A DNA stretch of 64,000 nt from Sporosarcina sp. ANT_H38 (lineage in GTDB: Bacteria; Bacillota; Bacilli; Bacillales_A; Planococcaceae): contig NZ_VOBC01000001.1 of assembly GCF_008369195.1 (NCBI RefSeq), positions 930,001-994,000 of the forward strand, in the 5' to 3' direction. Position numbers and translations under genes: made by a program. Positions 45,268-55,719 of the stretch are shown in pieces. How positions within the stretch are numbered: the first letter of the stretch is position 1; each line of letters opens with the position of its first letter. The notes under the pieces are model-generated. The model was not told where the DNA came from. It saw nothing but the letters and a program-made list of their open reading frames with translations, and ran no database searches.

Positions 45268-46449
45268 CTAGTACACTCCTTCAGTAAGTTCTCTTGCTCC
45301 GTCACTAATTGTAGCGGTGTAAAATGATGCCTCATAACCAATTTTTTCACTATAGATATTATTTACATTGTTCTTAAAGCTATCCACTTTATCCTTTTTA
45401 ACAATTGCAATCGCACAACCACCAAAACCGGCGCCAGTCATGCGAGCACCCACAACGCCTGGTTGATCCCATGCTGCCCTGACAATCGTATCAAGTTCGA
45501 TGCCTGTTACTTCATAATCTTGTTGAAGTGATTTATGTGATTCATTCATCAATTGACCAAAGGCCTCTAAATTACCTTGTTGTAATTGCTGGAGGGCCTC
45601 AATTGTCCGTAGGTTCTCATAGACAGCATGTTTTGCACGTTTTTGATTTGTTTCACTAGAAATGAGGTGTTTGTGTTCTTCAAATTGATCTTTCGTTAAA
45701 TCGCCAAGACTTTTAATTTGAAGTATAGTTTGTAAGTTCGCTAAAGCCTGCTCACATTGCGCGCGGCGTTCATTATATTTTGAACCAGCGAGTGTTCGTT
45801 TTTTATTGGTATTAATGATGATAATCACGTGGTCAGCAAGCTCAATTGGTGCATAGTTAAAAGCTAATGTTTGGCAGTTTAATAGGATGGCATGCCCTTT
45901 TTTACCTTTACCAATTGCAAATTGATCCATAATTCCACTGTTGACACCGATATAATCATTTTCTACTTTTTGCCCAAGCTGAATCATCTTTACACGCTCA
46001 ATTGTCAAATCAAATAGGCCTTCTAAGAGGGCACCGGTAACCATTTCAATAGAAGCAGATGAAGAAAGTCCAGCACTATTTGGGATGTCGCCATAAAATA
46101 AGATATCCATTCCAGTCGTTATTTTGAATCCACTTTCTCTCATAGAGTTAATCATGCCTTTAGGGAAGTTAGCCCACTCATGTGCTTTGTTAAAGACTAA
46201 ATTGGAAAGATCACATTCAATTATCCCTATTTGAGGGAAGTTTAGCGAGTGAAAACGCAACTTTTGATCATGGCGTTTGTGGGCAAGTGCGTATGTCCCG
46301 AATGAGATTGCTGCAGGGAACACATGACCGCCATTATAATCGGTATGTTCACCAATCAAATTAATTCGCCCTGGTGCAAAAAATGTGCGTGGTGTTTCGG
46401 CAGTGTTAAAGATTGATTGAAATTCATTGAATAAATCTTGTTTTTTCAA
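45268..46449 (-). CDS. galK: Galactokinase
   Basis: A 393-residue GHMP kinase phosphorylating alpha-galactose at C1. The galactokinase signature PGRINLIGEHTDYNGGHVFP is at about residues 25-44, the ATP loop is IPNSAGLSSSASIEM near 122, and the third motif is RMTGAGFGGCAIAIV near 345. The start is TTG 46449 with a strong TAGGAGG. First gene of the operon galK-galE-galT-galM; the promoter must lie in 46450-46667, where an AT-rich palindrome TAAATTAATTTA sits at 46473-46484. No galR gene is adjacent. Confidence 0.96.
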   Translation of the reverse strand: MKKQDLFNEFQSIFNTAETPRTFFAPGRINLIGEHTDYNGGHVFPAAISFGTYALAHKRHDQKLRFHSLNFPQIGIIECDLSNLVFNKAHEWANFPKGMINSMRESGFKITTGMDILFYGDIPNSAGLSSSASIEMVTGALLEGLFDLTIERVKMIQLGQKVENDYIGVNSGIMDQFAIGKGKKGHAILLNCQTLAFNYAPIELADHVIIIINTNKKRTLAGSKYNERRAQCEQALANLQTILQIKSLGDLTKDQFEEHKHLISSETNQKRAKHAVYENLRTIEALQQLQQGNLEAFGQLMNESHKSLQQDYEVTGIELDTIVRAAWDQPGVVGARMTGAGFGGCAIAIVKKDKVDSFKNNVNNIYSEKIGYEASFYTATISDGARELTEGVY

Positions 46450-46472
46450 AGATTGTTACCTCCTAAAGTTAA

Positions 46473-46484
46473 TAAATTAATTTA
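46473..46484. promoter_or_regulatory. AT-rich palindrome before galK
   Basis: TAAATTAATTTA is a perfect 12-bp palindrome 24-35 bp upstream of the galK start. It could be a repressor site of the gal operon, but AT-rich palindromes arise easily by chance. Confidence 0.3.
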
Positions 46485-46667
46485 ATTAAGTTTAGTGTAC
46501 TATACTTTGAAAGACTATTCAATATAGTTAGCTAAATGTTATAATTGCGGATACAGATGAATGTTTAATCAACTTGAACTTTTATAACACGAAATTCACT
46601 AATTTGATTTCAGTCAAACTAGCAATTACTATAGAAGAAATAAAATGAAAATTATGGGGGAGTCATA

Positions 46668-47651
46668 TTGACTATGAAAGTAGGGATGATTGGAACAGGT
46701 TACTTCAGTATGTTCCATGCAAAGATTTTATCGGAATTAGCAGATGTCGAGATAACAGCCATATATGGCACAAGTATAGAAAAAGCGGAGTTAATGGCAG
46801 CGAAGTTTACGCATGCGAAAGGGTATGACAATTTGTATAGTATGCTTGACGCGATTCGCTTGGATGTCGTCTATATTTGTGTCCCACCTATGTCTCATGG
46901 AGAGATTGAACTGGAGTTAATTAAGCGAGGGATTCCATTTTTTGTTGAGAAACCATTGAGTCAAGACAATGAAATTCCTTTAACAATATTAACGGAAATC
47001 AAGCAAGAATCTTTGCTTACATCAGTAGGTTATCAATATCGCTATAGTGATTCGATTGCGCATCTAAAAAGTATACTAAATGGCCAGAATGTTGGTATTG
47101 TCCTAGGGCAATATATGGGGAGCATGCCCAAAGTACCATGGTGGAGAACTCATGCTAGTTCTGGGGGACAATTCGTCGAACAGACTACGCATATTGTCGA
47201 TTTACTTCGCTTTATTTGTGGGGAAGTCGAAGAAGTTTATGCGGTATTTGGTAACCAGATTCTTTCGGCAAAAGACAAATCTGTCACAGTTGCGGATGTA
47301 GGAACGGTAACGTTGAAACTACATAACGGGATTGTGGCTAATATTTCGAATACTTGCATACTTCCAGAAAGTGTTGGGAAATCTGGAATCACCTTATTTA
47401 CAGATCAGGGAATGCTCGATTGGTCATCCAAGCGTTTAGAGATTACGATGAAAGGGTTAACAACTGACTATATCGATACAGTTAATCCTTATCAAACAGA
47501 AAGTGAAGTATTTATCAATGCAGTAAGGACGGCTGACTCATCTAAAATTTTATCTGACTACGAAGATGCTTATAAGACACATAAAGTAACCTTAGCTGCT
47601 TTAGAATCGGCAATGAAGGGTACTCCTGTGAAATTGAGCCATGCATTTTGA
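46668..47651 (+). CDS. Gfo/Idh/MocA oxidoreductase
   Basis: A 327-residue dehydrogenase divergent from galK. The loop is GMIGTGYFSMFHA, the Lys is in VEKPLSQDN near residue 94, and the third motif is GGQFVEQTTHIVDLLRFICG, where Glu-Gln replaces the usual Asp-x-Gly but His is kept; this form occurs in many Gfo/Idh proteins. GGGGGAG at 46656-46662 could serve TTG 46668 or ATG 46674. It may share regulation with the galactose operon through the common intergenic region; its substrate is not known. Confidence 0.9.
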   Translation: MTMKVGMIGTGYFSMFHAKILSELADVEITAIYGTSIEKAELMAAKFTHAKGYDNLYSMLDAIRLDVVYICVPPMSHGEIELELIKRGIPFFVEKPLSQDNEIPLTILTEIKQESLLTSVGYQYRYSDSIAHLKSILNGQNVGIVLGQYMGSMPKVPWWRTHASSGGQFVEQTTHIVDLLRFICGEVEEVYAVFGNQILSAKDKSVTVADVGTVTLKLHNGIVANISNTCILPESVGKSGITLFTDQGMLDWSSKRLEITMKGLTTDYIDTVNPYQTESEVFINAVRTADSSKILSDYEDAYKTHKVTLAALESAMKGTPVKLSHAF

Positions 47652-47700
47652 TTGGAAAAATAGTTGAAAGCCATTACATCAATTAAAATCAGCATAGAAA

Positions 47701-47742
47701 ACCCTCCCTAATTTGATAGACAATCGGGGAGGGATATTTTAA
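47701..47742. terminator. Terminator between convergent genes
   Basis: CCCTCCC (47703-47709) pairs with GGGGAGGG (47727-47734), followed by ATATTTTAATTT. It serves the plus-strand dehydrogenase and may also stop the minus-strand HAD gene. Confidence 0.6.
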
Positions 47743-47743
47743 T

Positions 47744-48610
47744 TTAATTTTGATGTTGCAGAATAGCCTCAATTGCCATCCCAACACCGTCATATTCATT
47801 GGTTGTTGTAATTGCAGTACAAGCAGTTTTAATATCTACTGGAGCATTACCCATTGCAACAGAGTGTCCTGCACGTTCCATCATGGATAGATCATTATAG
47901 CTATCACCAATTACCATGACATTAGCCATTGAAATTCCTTTGCTCTTAGCATATTGTTCAACTGCAATCCCTTTTTGAGCATTGATATCTGTAATCTCGA
48001 GATTTCCTGCTCCAGAAGAACTGATAGCAAGTCCAGGTAGCAGTTGAAGTGCATTTCTTGCATTATCTAATTGCAGTCTATTATAAGATGTTCCAAATAC
48101 TTTATAAATTTCACTTCCGCGTTGGTTAATTAGCTCATCAAATGAATCAAGTTGGACGATAAAACCTTGTTCTACTCTCTCCATTATTTCTTGAAGGATT
48201 TTATCGATAGGGGGGATTTGGTTCGCGGCTTTAGCGAGTTGAACGAAAGTATCCATTTGATCTTTGATGCTTTTAGTATAAATGAGCTTATCAATAAATA
48301 ATTGATAATCTATCGTGTGTGCCTCTAAAATAGATGTGATTTTTTTTATATCAGCTTCGACGATATGAGTTGCTGAAATCAATTCTCCTAAGTCATCTCT
48401 AACTTCGGCACCATTCAGACAAATATATGAAAGATTCAATCCGCTATCCCTAACAGGACCAAAGGCTTCAGAAAAACTTCTTCCAGTTGCAATTACAACC
48501 TCGATTCCATTCGACTGAGCAGCTAAAATCGCTTGCTTATTTTTTGCACTGATGGAGTGGTCAGGACTTAATATTGTTCCATCCATATCTATTGCAATTA
48601 GTTGTATCAT
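47744..48610 (-). CDS. Cof-type HAD phosphatase (YidA-like sugar phosphatase)
   Basis: A 288-residue cytosolic HAD hydrolase. Motif I is IAIDMDGTIL near residue 7, motif II VVIATGRSF, and motif III/IV KGIAVEQYAKSKGIS then VMVIGDSYNDLSMMERAG near residue 238; a C2B cap lies between. Members dephosphorylate sugar phosphates with broad range. I start it at the ATG at 48610 behind AAGGGGAT; the frame extends upstream to 48715 without a site. It may relieve sugar-phosphate stress in this sugar-rich locus, which is inference. Confidence 0.9.
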   Translation of the reverse strand: MIQLIAIDMDGTILSPDHSISAKNKQAILAAQSNGIEVVIATGRSFSEAFGPVRDSGLNLSYICLNGAEVRDDLGELISATHIVEADIKKITSILEAHTIDYQLFIDKLIYTKSIKDQMDTFVQLAKAANQIPPIDKILQEIMERVEQGFIVQLDSFDELINQRGSEIYKVFGTSYNRLQLDNARNALQLLPGLAISSSGAGNLEITDINAQKGIAVEQYAKSKGISMANVMVIGDSYNDLSMMERAGHSVAMGNAPVDIKTACTAITTTNEYDGVGMAIEAILQHQN

Positions 48611-49015
48611 ACTGATCCCCTTTCTTCTACATAGAGACTGATAATACCAATGAATTCGATAAATATCAACTTGCCCGTTCGACAAGGATTTCAATAGTCT
48701 TATCAAAATAGACAATAAGGCTAGAATTGGTGCGGAAAGTCCAGTGGCATAAGGGGTTTGTTCTATATGGTATTAGTTTTCCATTTTCAATATTTTATAT
48801 AGACGGAATAATCAATATATGTTAATATTGAAAAAACTAATAGTGAATGTTTTACCAAACAATTTTATTGACTTTTTACCCAGTGTGAAAGCGTATTCAA
48901 AAAGGTTATGTGGATGATTTATAGGTACAAGTAAAAGTTTAGGGGGGTGATTAAGCCTTTAATTATATTCGAGTTGATGAGAGATTCTGATAACTACAAA
49001 GGGGAGTGTGTTGGT
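48611..49015. other. Divergent intergenic region carrying galactoside box set 1
   Basis: Beyond the shared boxes at 48801-48857 it has TTGACT at 48868-48873 (possible -35). The ATG of the next gene is at 49016; the open frame from 48947 has no site. Confidence 0.5.
48801..48857 (+). promoter_or_regulatory. Shared galactoside-region boxes, set 1
   Basis: Box A is AGACGGAATAAT at 48801, followed by TATATGTTAATATTGA. Box B is TAGTGAATGTTTTACCA (48841-48857), an imperfect AGTRA-N5-TTACY palindrome. The same two boxes in the same order occur at 56961-57015 and 59217-59274. Confidence 0.6.
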
Positions 49016-50389
49016 ATGAAATCTGTTTTTGGTAAAATGGTTGTGTTACTGGCTATTTTCGCAGTGATTCTGGCGGGTTGCAGTAATGGGAAAGAAGCCG
49101 GGAAAGAAGATACACCAGCTAAAGGTGAAGATGCCAACGTTGAAAGTAAAGAGTTAGAAGTTACCGTTTTCCAAGGTGGGTATGGGGATGCATTTTGGAA
49201 ACAGCTCGCTGTAAACTTTGAAAAAGCGAATCCTGGCACAAAAGTAACTGTGACAGCAAATCCGGATATCGGGGAAATGATTAGACCTAAAATTATTGCA
49301 GGAAATCCACCTGATATCGTATATCTTAACCAAACAGATCCTTCCGGTGTCACGCAAGGTATGATTAAAGAACATGGCTTTACTGATTTGACTGATTTAT
49401 TTGCAGGAAATGCATTAGATGAAGCGGTTCCATTAAAAGATAAAATTTTACCTGGTGTATTGGAATCTGTTTATATGTCACCATACGGTGATGGTAAGAT
49501 TTACCTTGCACCGTATAACTATAATGTAATGGGTCTTTGGTACAATAAAACACTATTTGATGATAAAGGCATTGCATTACCAAAAACATGGGATGAATTT
49601 ATTGCGTTAAATCAAGTTGCAAAAGATAATGATCGTGCATTGTTCACATATCAGGGAACTGTACCTGGCTATTTAGAAGAAATCTTAATTCCAGCTGTAT
49701 ATTCACTTGGTGGGCAAGAAGCATTAGACCAGATGTTGAATTATGATCCTGAGTTTTGGAAAACAGAAACAGCACTTACTGCATTAGGGATTTTTGAAAA
49801 GATTGCGAAAGAAGATAATGCTTTAATGAACGGAACGGTTGCTCTAGATCATACACAATCACAAACATCCTTTATGCAAGGGAAAGCTATGTTTATTCCA
49901 AATGGTAACTGGTTTGAAGGGGAAATGGCAGAAGCGCCAAGAGAAGATGGTTTTGAATTCGGGTTTCTTGGAATACCAACTTTCAATGACAATGATCCGC
50001 TTCTTGCATTGAATTCCATTGAGCAAATGTATATCCCTAAAGGAGCTGCTAATCCAGAGCTTGCGAAAGAATTTTTGAAATTTATGTACACAGAAGAGAA
50101 TGTTAAGTTGAATGGTGAATTAACAAAAGCATCAATGGCGATAGTGGGTGCGGCTGATTTAGTTGCAGATTACTTGTCGGAATCGTCTTATAATGTCTTT
50201 AAAGCGGTTGAATCGGGCATGTACTCGATGTCTGGTAACTTTGCACCTGTACCAACAGGCGTAAATGTCGACCCTCGTGAAGTATTATTTGATCAAGTAG
50301 CTAGTATTATGAATGATGATATGACAATTCAAGAATGGGCGGACAAAATGTACGATGTCTATTCAAAGGTTGCAGAAAAAAAGGAGTAA
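49016..50389 (+). CDS. ABC sugar-binding lipoprotein of the galactoside operon
   Basis: A 457-residue CUT1 binding protein with lipobox ILAGC (Cys about residue 22). Mature motifs: ELEVTVFQGGYGDAFWKQLA, IIAGNPPDIVYLNQTDPSG, YLAPYNYNVMGLWYNKTLFD and MFIPNGNWFEGEMAEA. ATG 49016 follows AAAGGGGAG. It heads binding protein, two permeases and GH35 galactosidase, so the ligand is probably a beta-galactoside. It resembles carbohydrate binding proteins of the NgcE type (my judgement), which would suit an amino-sugar-containing ligand. Confidence 0.92.
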   Translation: MKSVFGKMVVLLAIFAVILAGCSNGKEAGKEDTPAKGEDANVESKELEVTVFQGGYGDAFWKQLAVNFEKANPGTKVTVTANPDIGEMIRPKIIAGNPPDIVYLNQTDPSGVTQGMIKEHGFTDLTDLFAGNALDEAVPLKDKILPGVLESVYMSPYGDGKIYLAPYNYNVMGLWYNKTLFDDKGIALPKTWDEFIALNQVAKDNDRALFTYQGTVPGYLEEILIPAVYSLGGQEALDQMLNYDPEFWKTETALTALGIFEKIAKEDNALMNGTVALDHTQSQTSFMQGKAMFIPNGNWFEGEMAEAPREDGFEFGFLGIPTFNDNDPLLALNSIEQMYIPKGAANPELAKEFLKFMYTEENVKLNGELTKASMAIVGAADLVADYLSESSYNVFKAVESGMYSMSGNFAPVPTGVNVDPREVLFDQVASIMNDDMTIQEWADKMYDVYSKVAEKKE

Positions 50390-50534
50390 CACTATACAGT
50401 AGAATTTCAATCTTACTAAATCCTGACGTATTCGATTAACTAACATTCCCCTAATCTACTACTAGGTTAGGGGAATGCTTCTAAACTAAGTATATAAGCT
50501 AATGATTAAAGTGCCTTGAAAGTAGGTGGTTGTA

Positions 50535-51416
50535 ATGAAAAGTAAAGAGCGAACGGCTTTTATACTATTTTGTATCTTGCCGACATTGCTTATTTTTTCG
50601 GTATTTATTGTCTATCCGGTAACACAAGTATTCATTAAATCGATGTTTAGTAGCTCGGGCTTTGGAGGTAATCAGGAGTTTATCGGATTGGATAACTTTG
50701 TCGAATTGTTTAAAGATGATGTGTTCCTAAAATCATTAAAAAACACGGGTTTTCTTATGCTTGTTGTACCTGTAATTACATTGTTCTTATCATTAGTGTT
50801 TGCATCGATTTTATCCTTCGGTGAATTAAGAGAAAAACATCTCTATCGCACTATTTTCTTTTTCCCTAGCATCTTATCCTTTGTGGTGATTGGGATTCTT
50901 TGGGCTTTCATTTATCATCCCAATATGGGAATCATTAATGAAGTTCTAAATTGGATGGGGTTAGATCAGTTTGCACTAACCTGGCTAGGTAGTAAAGATA
51001 CGGTCTTATGGGCCATTGCACTTGTAATGGTTTGGCAAGCCGTCGGTTACTATATGGTTATGTATCTTGCTGGAATGGATAGCATTCCAAGAGAGTTGTA
51101 TGAAGCAGCCTCGTTAGATGGGGCGAATGCGGTTCAGCAATTTTTCAAGATTACGGTTCCTATGCTATGGGAAATCATACGAATTACAATTATTTTTAGT
51201 ATTAACGGCGTATTGAATATCAGTTTTGTCCTTGTCATTGTCATGACTTCAGGTGGACCGAATAATTCCTCACAAGTCGCGTTGACCTATATGTATAAAC
51301 AGGCTTTTGTAAATGCTAATTTTGGCTATGCAATGGCCATTGCCGTAATCGTCTTCTGTGTGTCGTTACTGCTGTCGTTTATTAGCAATAAACTAACAGA
51401 ACGTGAGATTCACTAG
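50535..51416 (+). CDS. ABC sugar importer permease 1 (galactoside operon)
   Basis: A 293-residue CUT1 permease. The first helix is AFILFCILPTLLIFSVFIVYPV and the EAA loop is EAASLDGANAVQQFFKITVP near residue 190. ATG 50535 has AGGTGG five bases before it; GTG 50526 falls inside that site. A loose stem (CCCTAATCTACT against AGGTTAGGGG) lies in the 145-bp gap upstream and may lower permease expression relative to the binding protein. Confidence 0.92.
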   Translation: MKSKERTAFILFCILPTLLIFSVFIVYPVTQVFIKSMFSSSGFGGNQEFIGLDNFVELFKDDVFLKSLKNTGFLMLVVPVITLFLSLVFASILSFGELREKHLYRTIFFFPSILSFVVIGILWAFIYHPNMGIINEVLNWMGLDQFALTWLGSKDTVLWAIALVMVWQAVGYYMVMYLAGMDSIPRELYEAASLDGANAVQQFFKITVPMLWEIIRITIIFSINGVLNISFVLVIVMTSGGPNNSSQVALTYMYKQAFVNANFGYAMAIAVIVFCVSLLLSFISNKLTEREIH

Positions 51417-51431
51417 AATTGAGGTGGAAAG

Positions 51432-52280
51432 ATGAGTGGAAATAAAGGCGTAAAACAACGAGGTTCAAAGATAGTCGTTAGGATTGTTTTATTACTTGCG
51501 ACATTTATATTTGTGTATCCGCTGATATGGAATGTAATCGCATCATTGAAAACAAATAAGGAAATTATGAGTAGCCCATGGGGATTGCCTGCAGCGTTGA
51601 ATTTTGATAACTTTATTCGGGCATTTACAGAATCAAGTATGGGAGAATTTATAATAAATTCATTCTTTGTAACAGGTCTTTCGATGTTGCTATTGCTGAT
51701 ATTGGTTATCCCAACTGCCTATGCACTGTCTCGATTTGATTTTAAAGGGAGAAAGACTTTACATAACTTTTATATGGCAGGCTTATTTATTCAACCCGTC
51801 TATATCATGATTCCATTATTTTTAATGATGAATAATCTTGAGATGTTAGATAACCGCTTTTGGTTGAGTCTTGTTTATGCCGCTGGTGCGTTACCATTTT
51901 CAGTTTACTTGCTAACTGGATTTATGCGATCCATTTCCAAAGAGTTTGAGGAGTCGGCGTTTATCGACGGCAGTGGATATTTTCGTACGCTGATCAGTAT
52001 CATTATTCCGCTTGCTAGACCGGGTATTTTAACTGTTGTGATTTTTAACTTCTTTACGTTTTGGAATGAATATGCACTCGCATTAGTATTAATTTCAAGT
52101 GATGAGAAGAAAACGATACCTGTAGGACTTGCAAACTTAATGGAGGTACAGCGATTTGCAACGGATTGGGCAGCATTATTTGCGGGTCTTGTGCTCGTCT
52201 TGCTTCCGACGATTACGCTATATGCGCTAACACAGAAAAAGTTGACAGAAGGTATGTCGATGGGTGGACTAAAAGGGTAA
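51432..52280 (+). CDS. ABC sugar importer permease 2 (galactoside operon)
   Basis: A 282-residue CUT1 permease. Features are TFIFVYPLIWNVIASLKTNKE, FIQPVYIMIPLFLMMNN, an EAA-type loop with Ser in place of Ala (EESAFIDGSGYFRTLISIII) near residue 174, and the end TEGMSMGGLKG. The site GAGGTGGAAAG precedes the ATG. It is followed 32 bp later by the GH35 start, so importer and glycosidase are one operon. Confidence 0.92.
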   Translation: MSGNKGVKQRGSKIVVRIVLLLATFIFVYPLIWNVIASLKTNKEIMSSPWGLPAALNFDNFIRAFTESSMGEFIINSFFVTGLSMLLLLILVIPTAYALSRFDFKGRKTLHNFYMAGLFIQPVYIMIPLFLMMNNLEMLDNRFWLSLVYAAGALPFSVYLLTGFMRSISKEFEESAFIDGSGYFRTLISIIIPLARPGILTVVIFNFFTFWNEYALALVLISSDEKKTIPVGLANLMEVQRFATDWAALFAGLVLVLLPTITLYALTQKKLTEGMSMGGLKG

Positions 52281-52312
52281 AACCTTAAATGATAATAAAA
52301 GGAGTTGTAGTA

Positions 52313-54055
52313 GTGCCTATTTTAAAGGTTGAAGGAAATCAGCTATTGTTAAATAAAGAACCTATCCAACTTATTTCTGGTGCTATTCACTATTTTAGGA
52401 TTGTACCAGAATATTGGGAAGATCGGTTAGTGAAATTAAAAGCATGTGGCTTCAATTGTGTTGAAACGTATGTTCCGTGGAATTTACATGAACCTAGGGA
52501 AGGCCAATTCAATTTTGAAGGTATTGCTAATATTGAAGAGTTTATCCGAATAGCGGACCGTCTTGGATTACACGTTATCGTTCGACCGAGTCCATATATT
52601 TGTGCAGAGTGGGAATTTGGTGGTTTGCCCGCTTGGCTACTTGCTGACAGAAATATGATATTCAGGTCTTATTATGAGCCCTATCTAGAAAAAGTGGATC
52701 ATTATTATGATGTTTTATTGAAAAAATTACAGCCACTTTTACAAACAAATGGCGGTCCGATTATTGCGATGCAAATCGAAAATGAGTATGGCAGCTTTGG
52801 CAATGATAAAAAATACCTTACTTATATCAAGGATGCGATGATTGCTAGGGGAATAGATGTTTTGCTGTTTACATCAGATGGACCAACAGATTTAATGCTC
52901 CAAGGTGGTACGGTCGATAATGTTTTGGCGACCGTTAATTTCGGCTCCAAACCAACAGAAGCGTTTGATATGTTGCAAGCGTATTTTCCAAACACGCCAA
53001 ATATTGTGATGGAATATTGGAATGGCTGGTTTGATCACTGGGGGGAAGAGCATCACAAACGGGACCCAGCTGAAACTGCCGCAACATTTACGGAAATGCT
53101 TGAACGTGGGGATTCGGTTAATTTTTATATGTTCCATGGAGGCACGAATTTTGGCTTTTACAATGGGGCTAATTATGGTGATGAATATCAGCCGACGGTT
53201 ACGAGCTATGATTATGATTGTCCAGTAAGTGAATCAGGTGATATTACGCCTAAATTCCACGCGGTTCGCGAAGCAATTGCCAAACATAAAGACATTGGTG
53301 AATTAATATTACCTGAACCGATTCCAAAAATGAATTATGGATCTGTTACAATGACGGAGTCAGTTCAGTTATTTGAGGCGTTAGAAATGATCAGCGAGCC
53401 AATCCAAAGGGCAAACCCTGAAACGATGGAGAAACTTGGCCAAGATTATGGATTTACACTTTATCGTACTTTTTTGCAAGGGCCAAAAGAAGAAGCAGCA
53501 TTAACGATACAGGAAGTGCGGGATCGTGCACTAGTATTTGTGGATAATGAATACAAAGGTGTCATTGATCGATGGAAAAATAACGTCATCTCATTTTCAG
53601 TACCCAAAGAAGGTGTTCAAATCGATCTATTAGTTGAAAATATGGGACGTATTAATTATGGACCTTTGATGAATGATCCAAAAGGAATCACAGAAGGTGT
53701 TCGATTTGAGCGTCAATTCTTATTTGACTGGACGATGTATCCTTTACCAATGGACAATCTTCAATTACTGTCGTTTAAGGAAAACAATGAAAAAACTACT
53801 GGGCCCGGATTTTACAAAGGAATATTTACTATAGAAGAGATTGGCGATACTTTTGTGGAATTACCAGGGTGGGTAAAAGGTTTTGTCGTTGTTAATGGTT
53901 TTAATTTAGGAAGGTACTGGGAAGTTGGACCGCAAGAAACATTATATTTACCAGGTCCGTTAGTAAGAAAAGGTGACAATGAAATTGTTGTTTTTGAATT
54001 ACATGGAACTAAAAGTCTTGAAATAAATTTAATTGATACACATAAATTAGGATAA
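52313..54055 (+). CDS. GH35 beta-galactosidase (BgaC-like, cytosolic)
   Basis: A 580-residue retaining beta-galactosidase. The TIM barrel shows SGAIHYFRI, ETYVPWNLHEP, the acid/base Glu in IIAMQIENEYGSFG (near residue 158) and the nucleophile Glu in VMEYWNGWFDHWG (near 232). Beta-sandwich domains fill the C-terminal 250 residues, ending near the GFNLGRYWEVGPQETLYLPG block. GTG 52313 follows AAAGGAGTT; the ATG at 52289 would be upstream of that site. There is no signal peptide, so it cleaves imported sugar. Its size matches bacterial BgaC enzymes, known for beta-1,3-galactosides. The specificity here is inferred. Confidence 0.94.
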   Translation: MPILKVEGNQLLLNKEPIQLISGAIHYFRIVPEYWEDRLVKLKACGFNCVETYVPWNLHEPREGQFNFEGIANIEEFIRIADRLGLHVIVRPSPYICAEWEFGGLPAWLLADRNMIFRSYYEPYLEKVDHYYDVLLKKLQPLLQTNGGPIIAMQIENEYGSFGNDKKYLTYIKDAMIARGIDVLLFTSDGPTDLMLQGGTVDNVLATVNFGSKPTEAFDMLQAYFPNTPNIVMEYWNGWFDHWGEEHHKRDPAETAATFTEMLERGDSVNFYMFHGGTNFGFYNGANYGDEYQPTVTSYDYDCPVSESGDITPKFHAVREAIAKHKDIGELILPEPIPKMNYGSVTMTESVQLFEALEMISEPIQRANPETMEKLGQDYGFTLYRTFLQGPKEEAALTIQEVRDRALVFVDNEYKGVIDRWKNNVISFSVPKEGVQIDLLVENMGRINYGPLMNDPKGITEGVRFERQFLFDWTMYPLPMDNLQLLSFKENNEKTTGPGFYKGIFTIEEIGDTFVELPGWVKGFVVVNGFNLGRYWEVGPQETLYLPGPLVRKGDNEIVVFELHGTKSLEINLIDTHKLG

Positions 54056-54129
54056 ATGATGGGGTTTTGGTCGAACTGCTCTTTCTCGCAGCCAAGAAAG
54101 TAAAGAATGAGTAATGGAAAAGGTGATAA

Positions 54130-55125
<996 letters not shown>

Positions 55126-55719
55126 GGAAAGGTTCTTTAAATTTGATTGGTGCCATTATCAATCACTAAGCAAGCCTCAACTGCCAAAAAAACTGGTTAT
55201 CAAGAAGTAATCCCTTTCGGGTGTTACAGTGAAGGCCGGTGGATTTAATTAATAAATTTGCTGTAAAAGGGCCAAGTAGTTATTAAGGGCCAGGGGGACT
55301 TTGCCTTTTTGATAAAAGGATTAAAATTTCAATTAATTTACAGTTTGTGGATAAATTATTTATAAGTAATAGCGGAAATTCTGATCTTTGTAAAATATAT
55401 GGTTTAAGCCGTATAATTATAAGTCAAGTTCTGCAGAAGATAACGCTAGAAAGATATATTAATAAACTTAATGAAAAAGGACCCTTTGAAGCACACGAAT
55501 AAGTCTGTCATGGTACGATTTTCTTAGAATACTGAGGATTCTAAGAAAATCGTAGAAAAAGCCGATTGATACCATGCAATGTAATAGTCAAAGTAGGGCT
55601 AATTAAAATTAATGGTTAAGAAGATGAAACCATCATAATAGGCGGCAGATGCAGCTCAGTGTACTACTAAAATAGGAATGTCCTTTTCAAGCAAATCTAT
55701 TTTCAATGGGGGCTTTAAA
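55126..55719. other. Intergenic region with perfect 17-bp inverted repeat and coding debris
   Basis: An open but start-less stretch 55287-55502 (LFDKRIKIS, LCKIYGLSRIIIS) weakly recalls the N-terminal HTH of an IS3-type OrfA; this is a guess. The inverted repeat at 55514-55554 follows directly. No intact gene is present. Confidence 0.4.
55514..55554. repeat. Inverted repeat with perfect 17-bp arms
   Basis: TACGATTTTCTTAGAAT (55514-55530), loop ACTGAGG, ATTCTAAGAAAATCGTA (55538-55554). There is no T-run on either strand, so it is not an ordinary terminator. It could be a regulatory stem or the end of a lost element. Confidence 0.85.

Noticed and set aside
55287..55502. IS3-type OrfA remnant
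   Set aside because: The HTH-like resemblance is weak and no DDE domain or element ends are visible; mentioned only as a guess in the intergenic entry.
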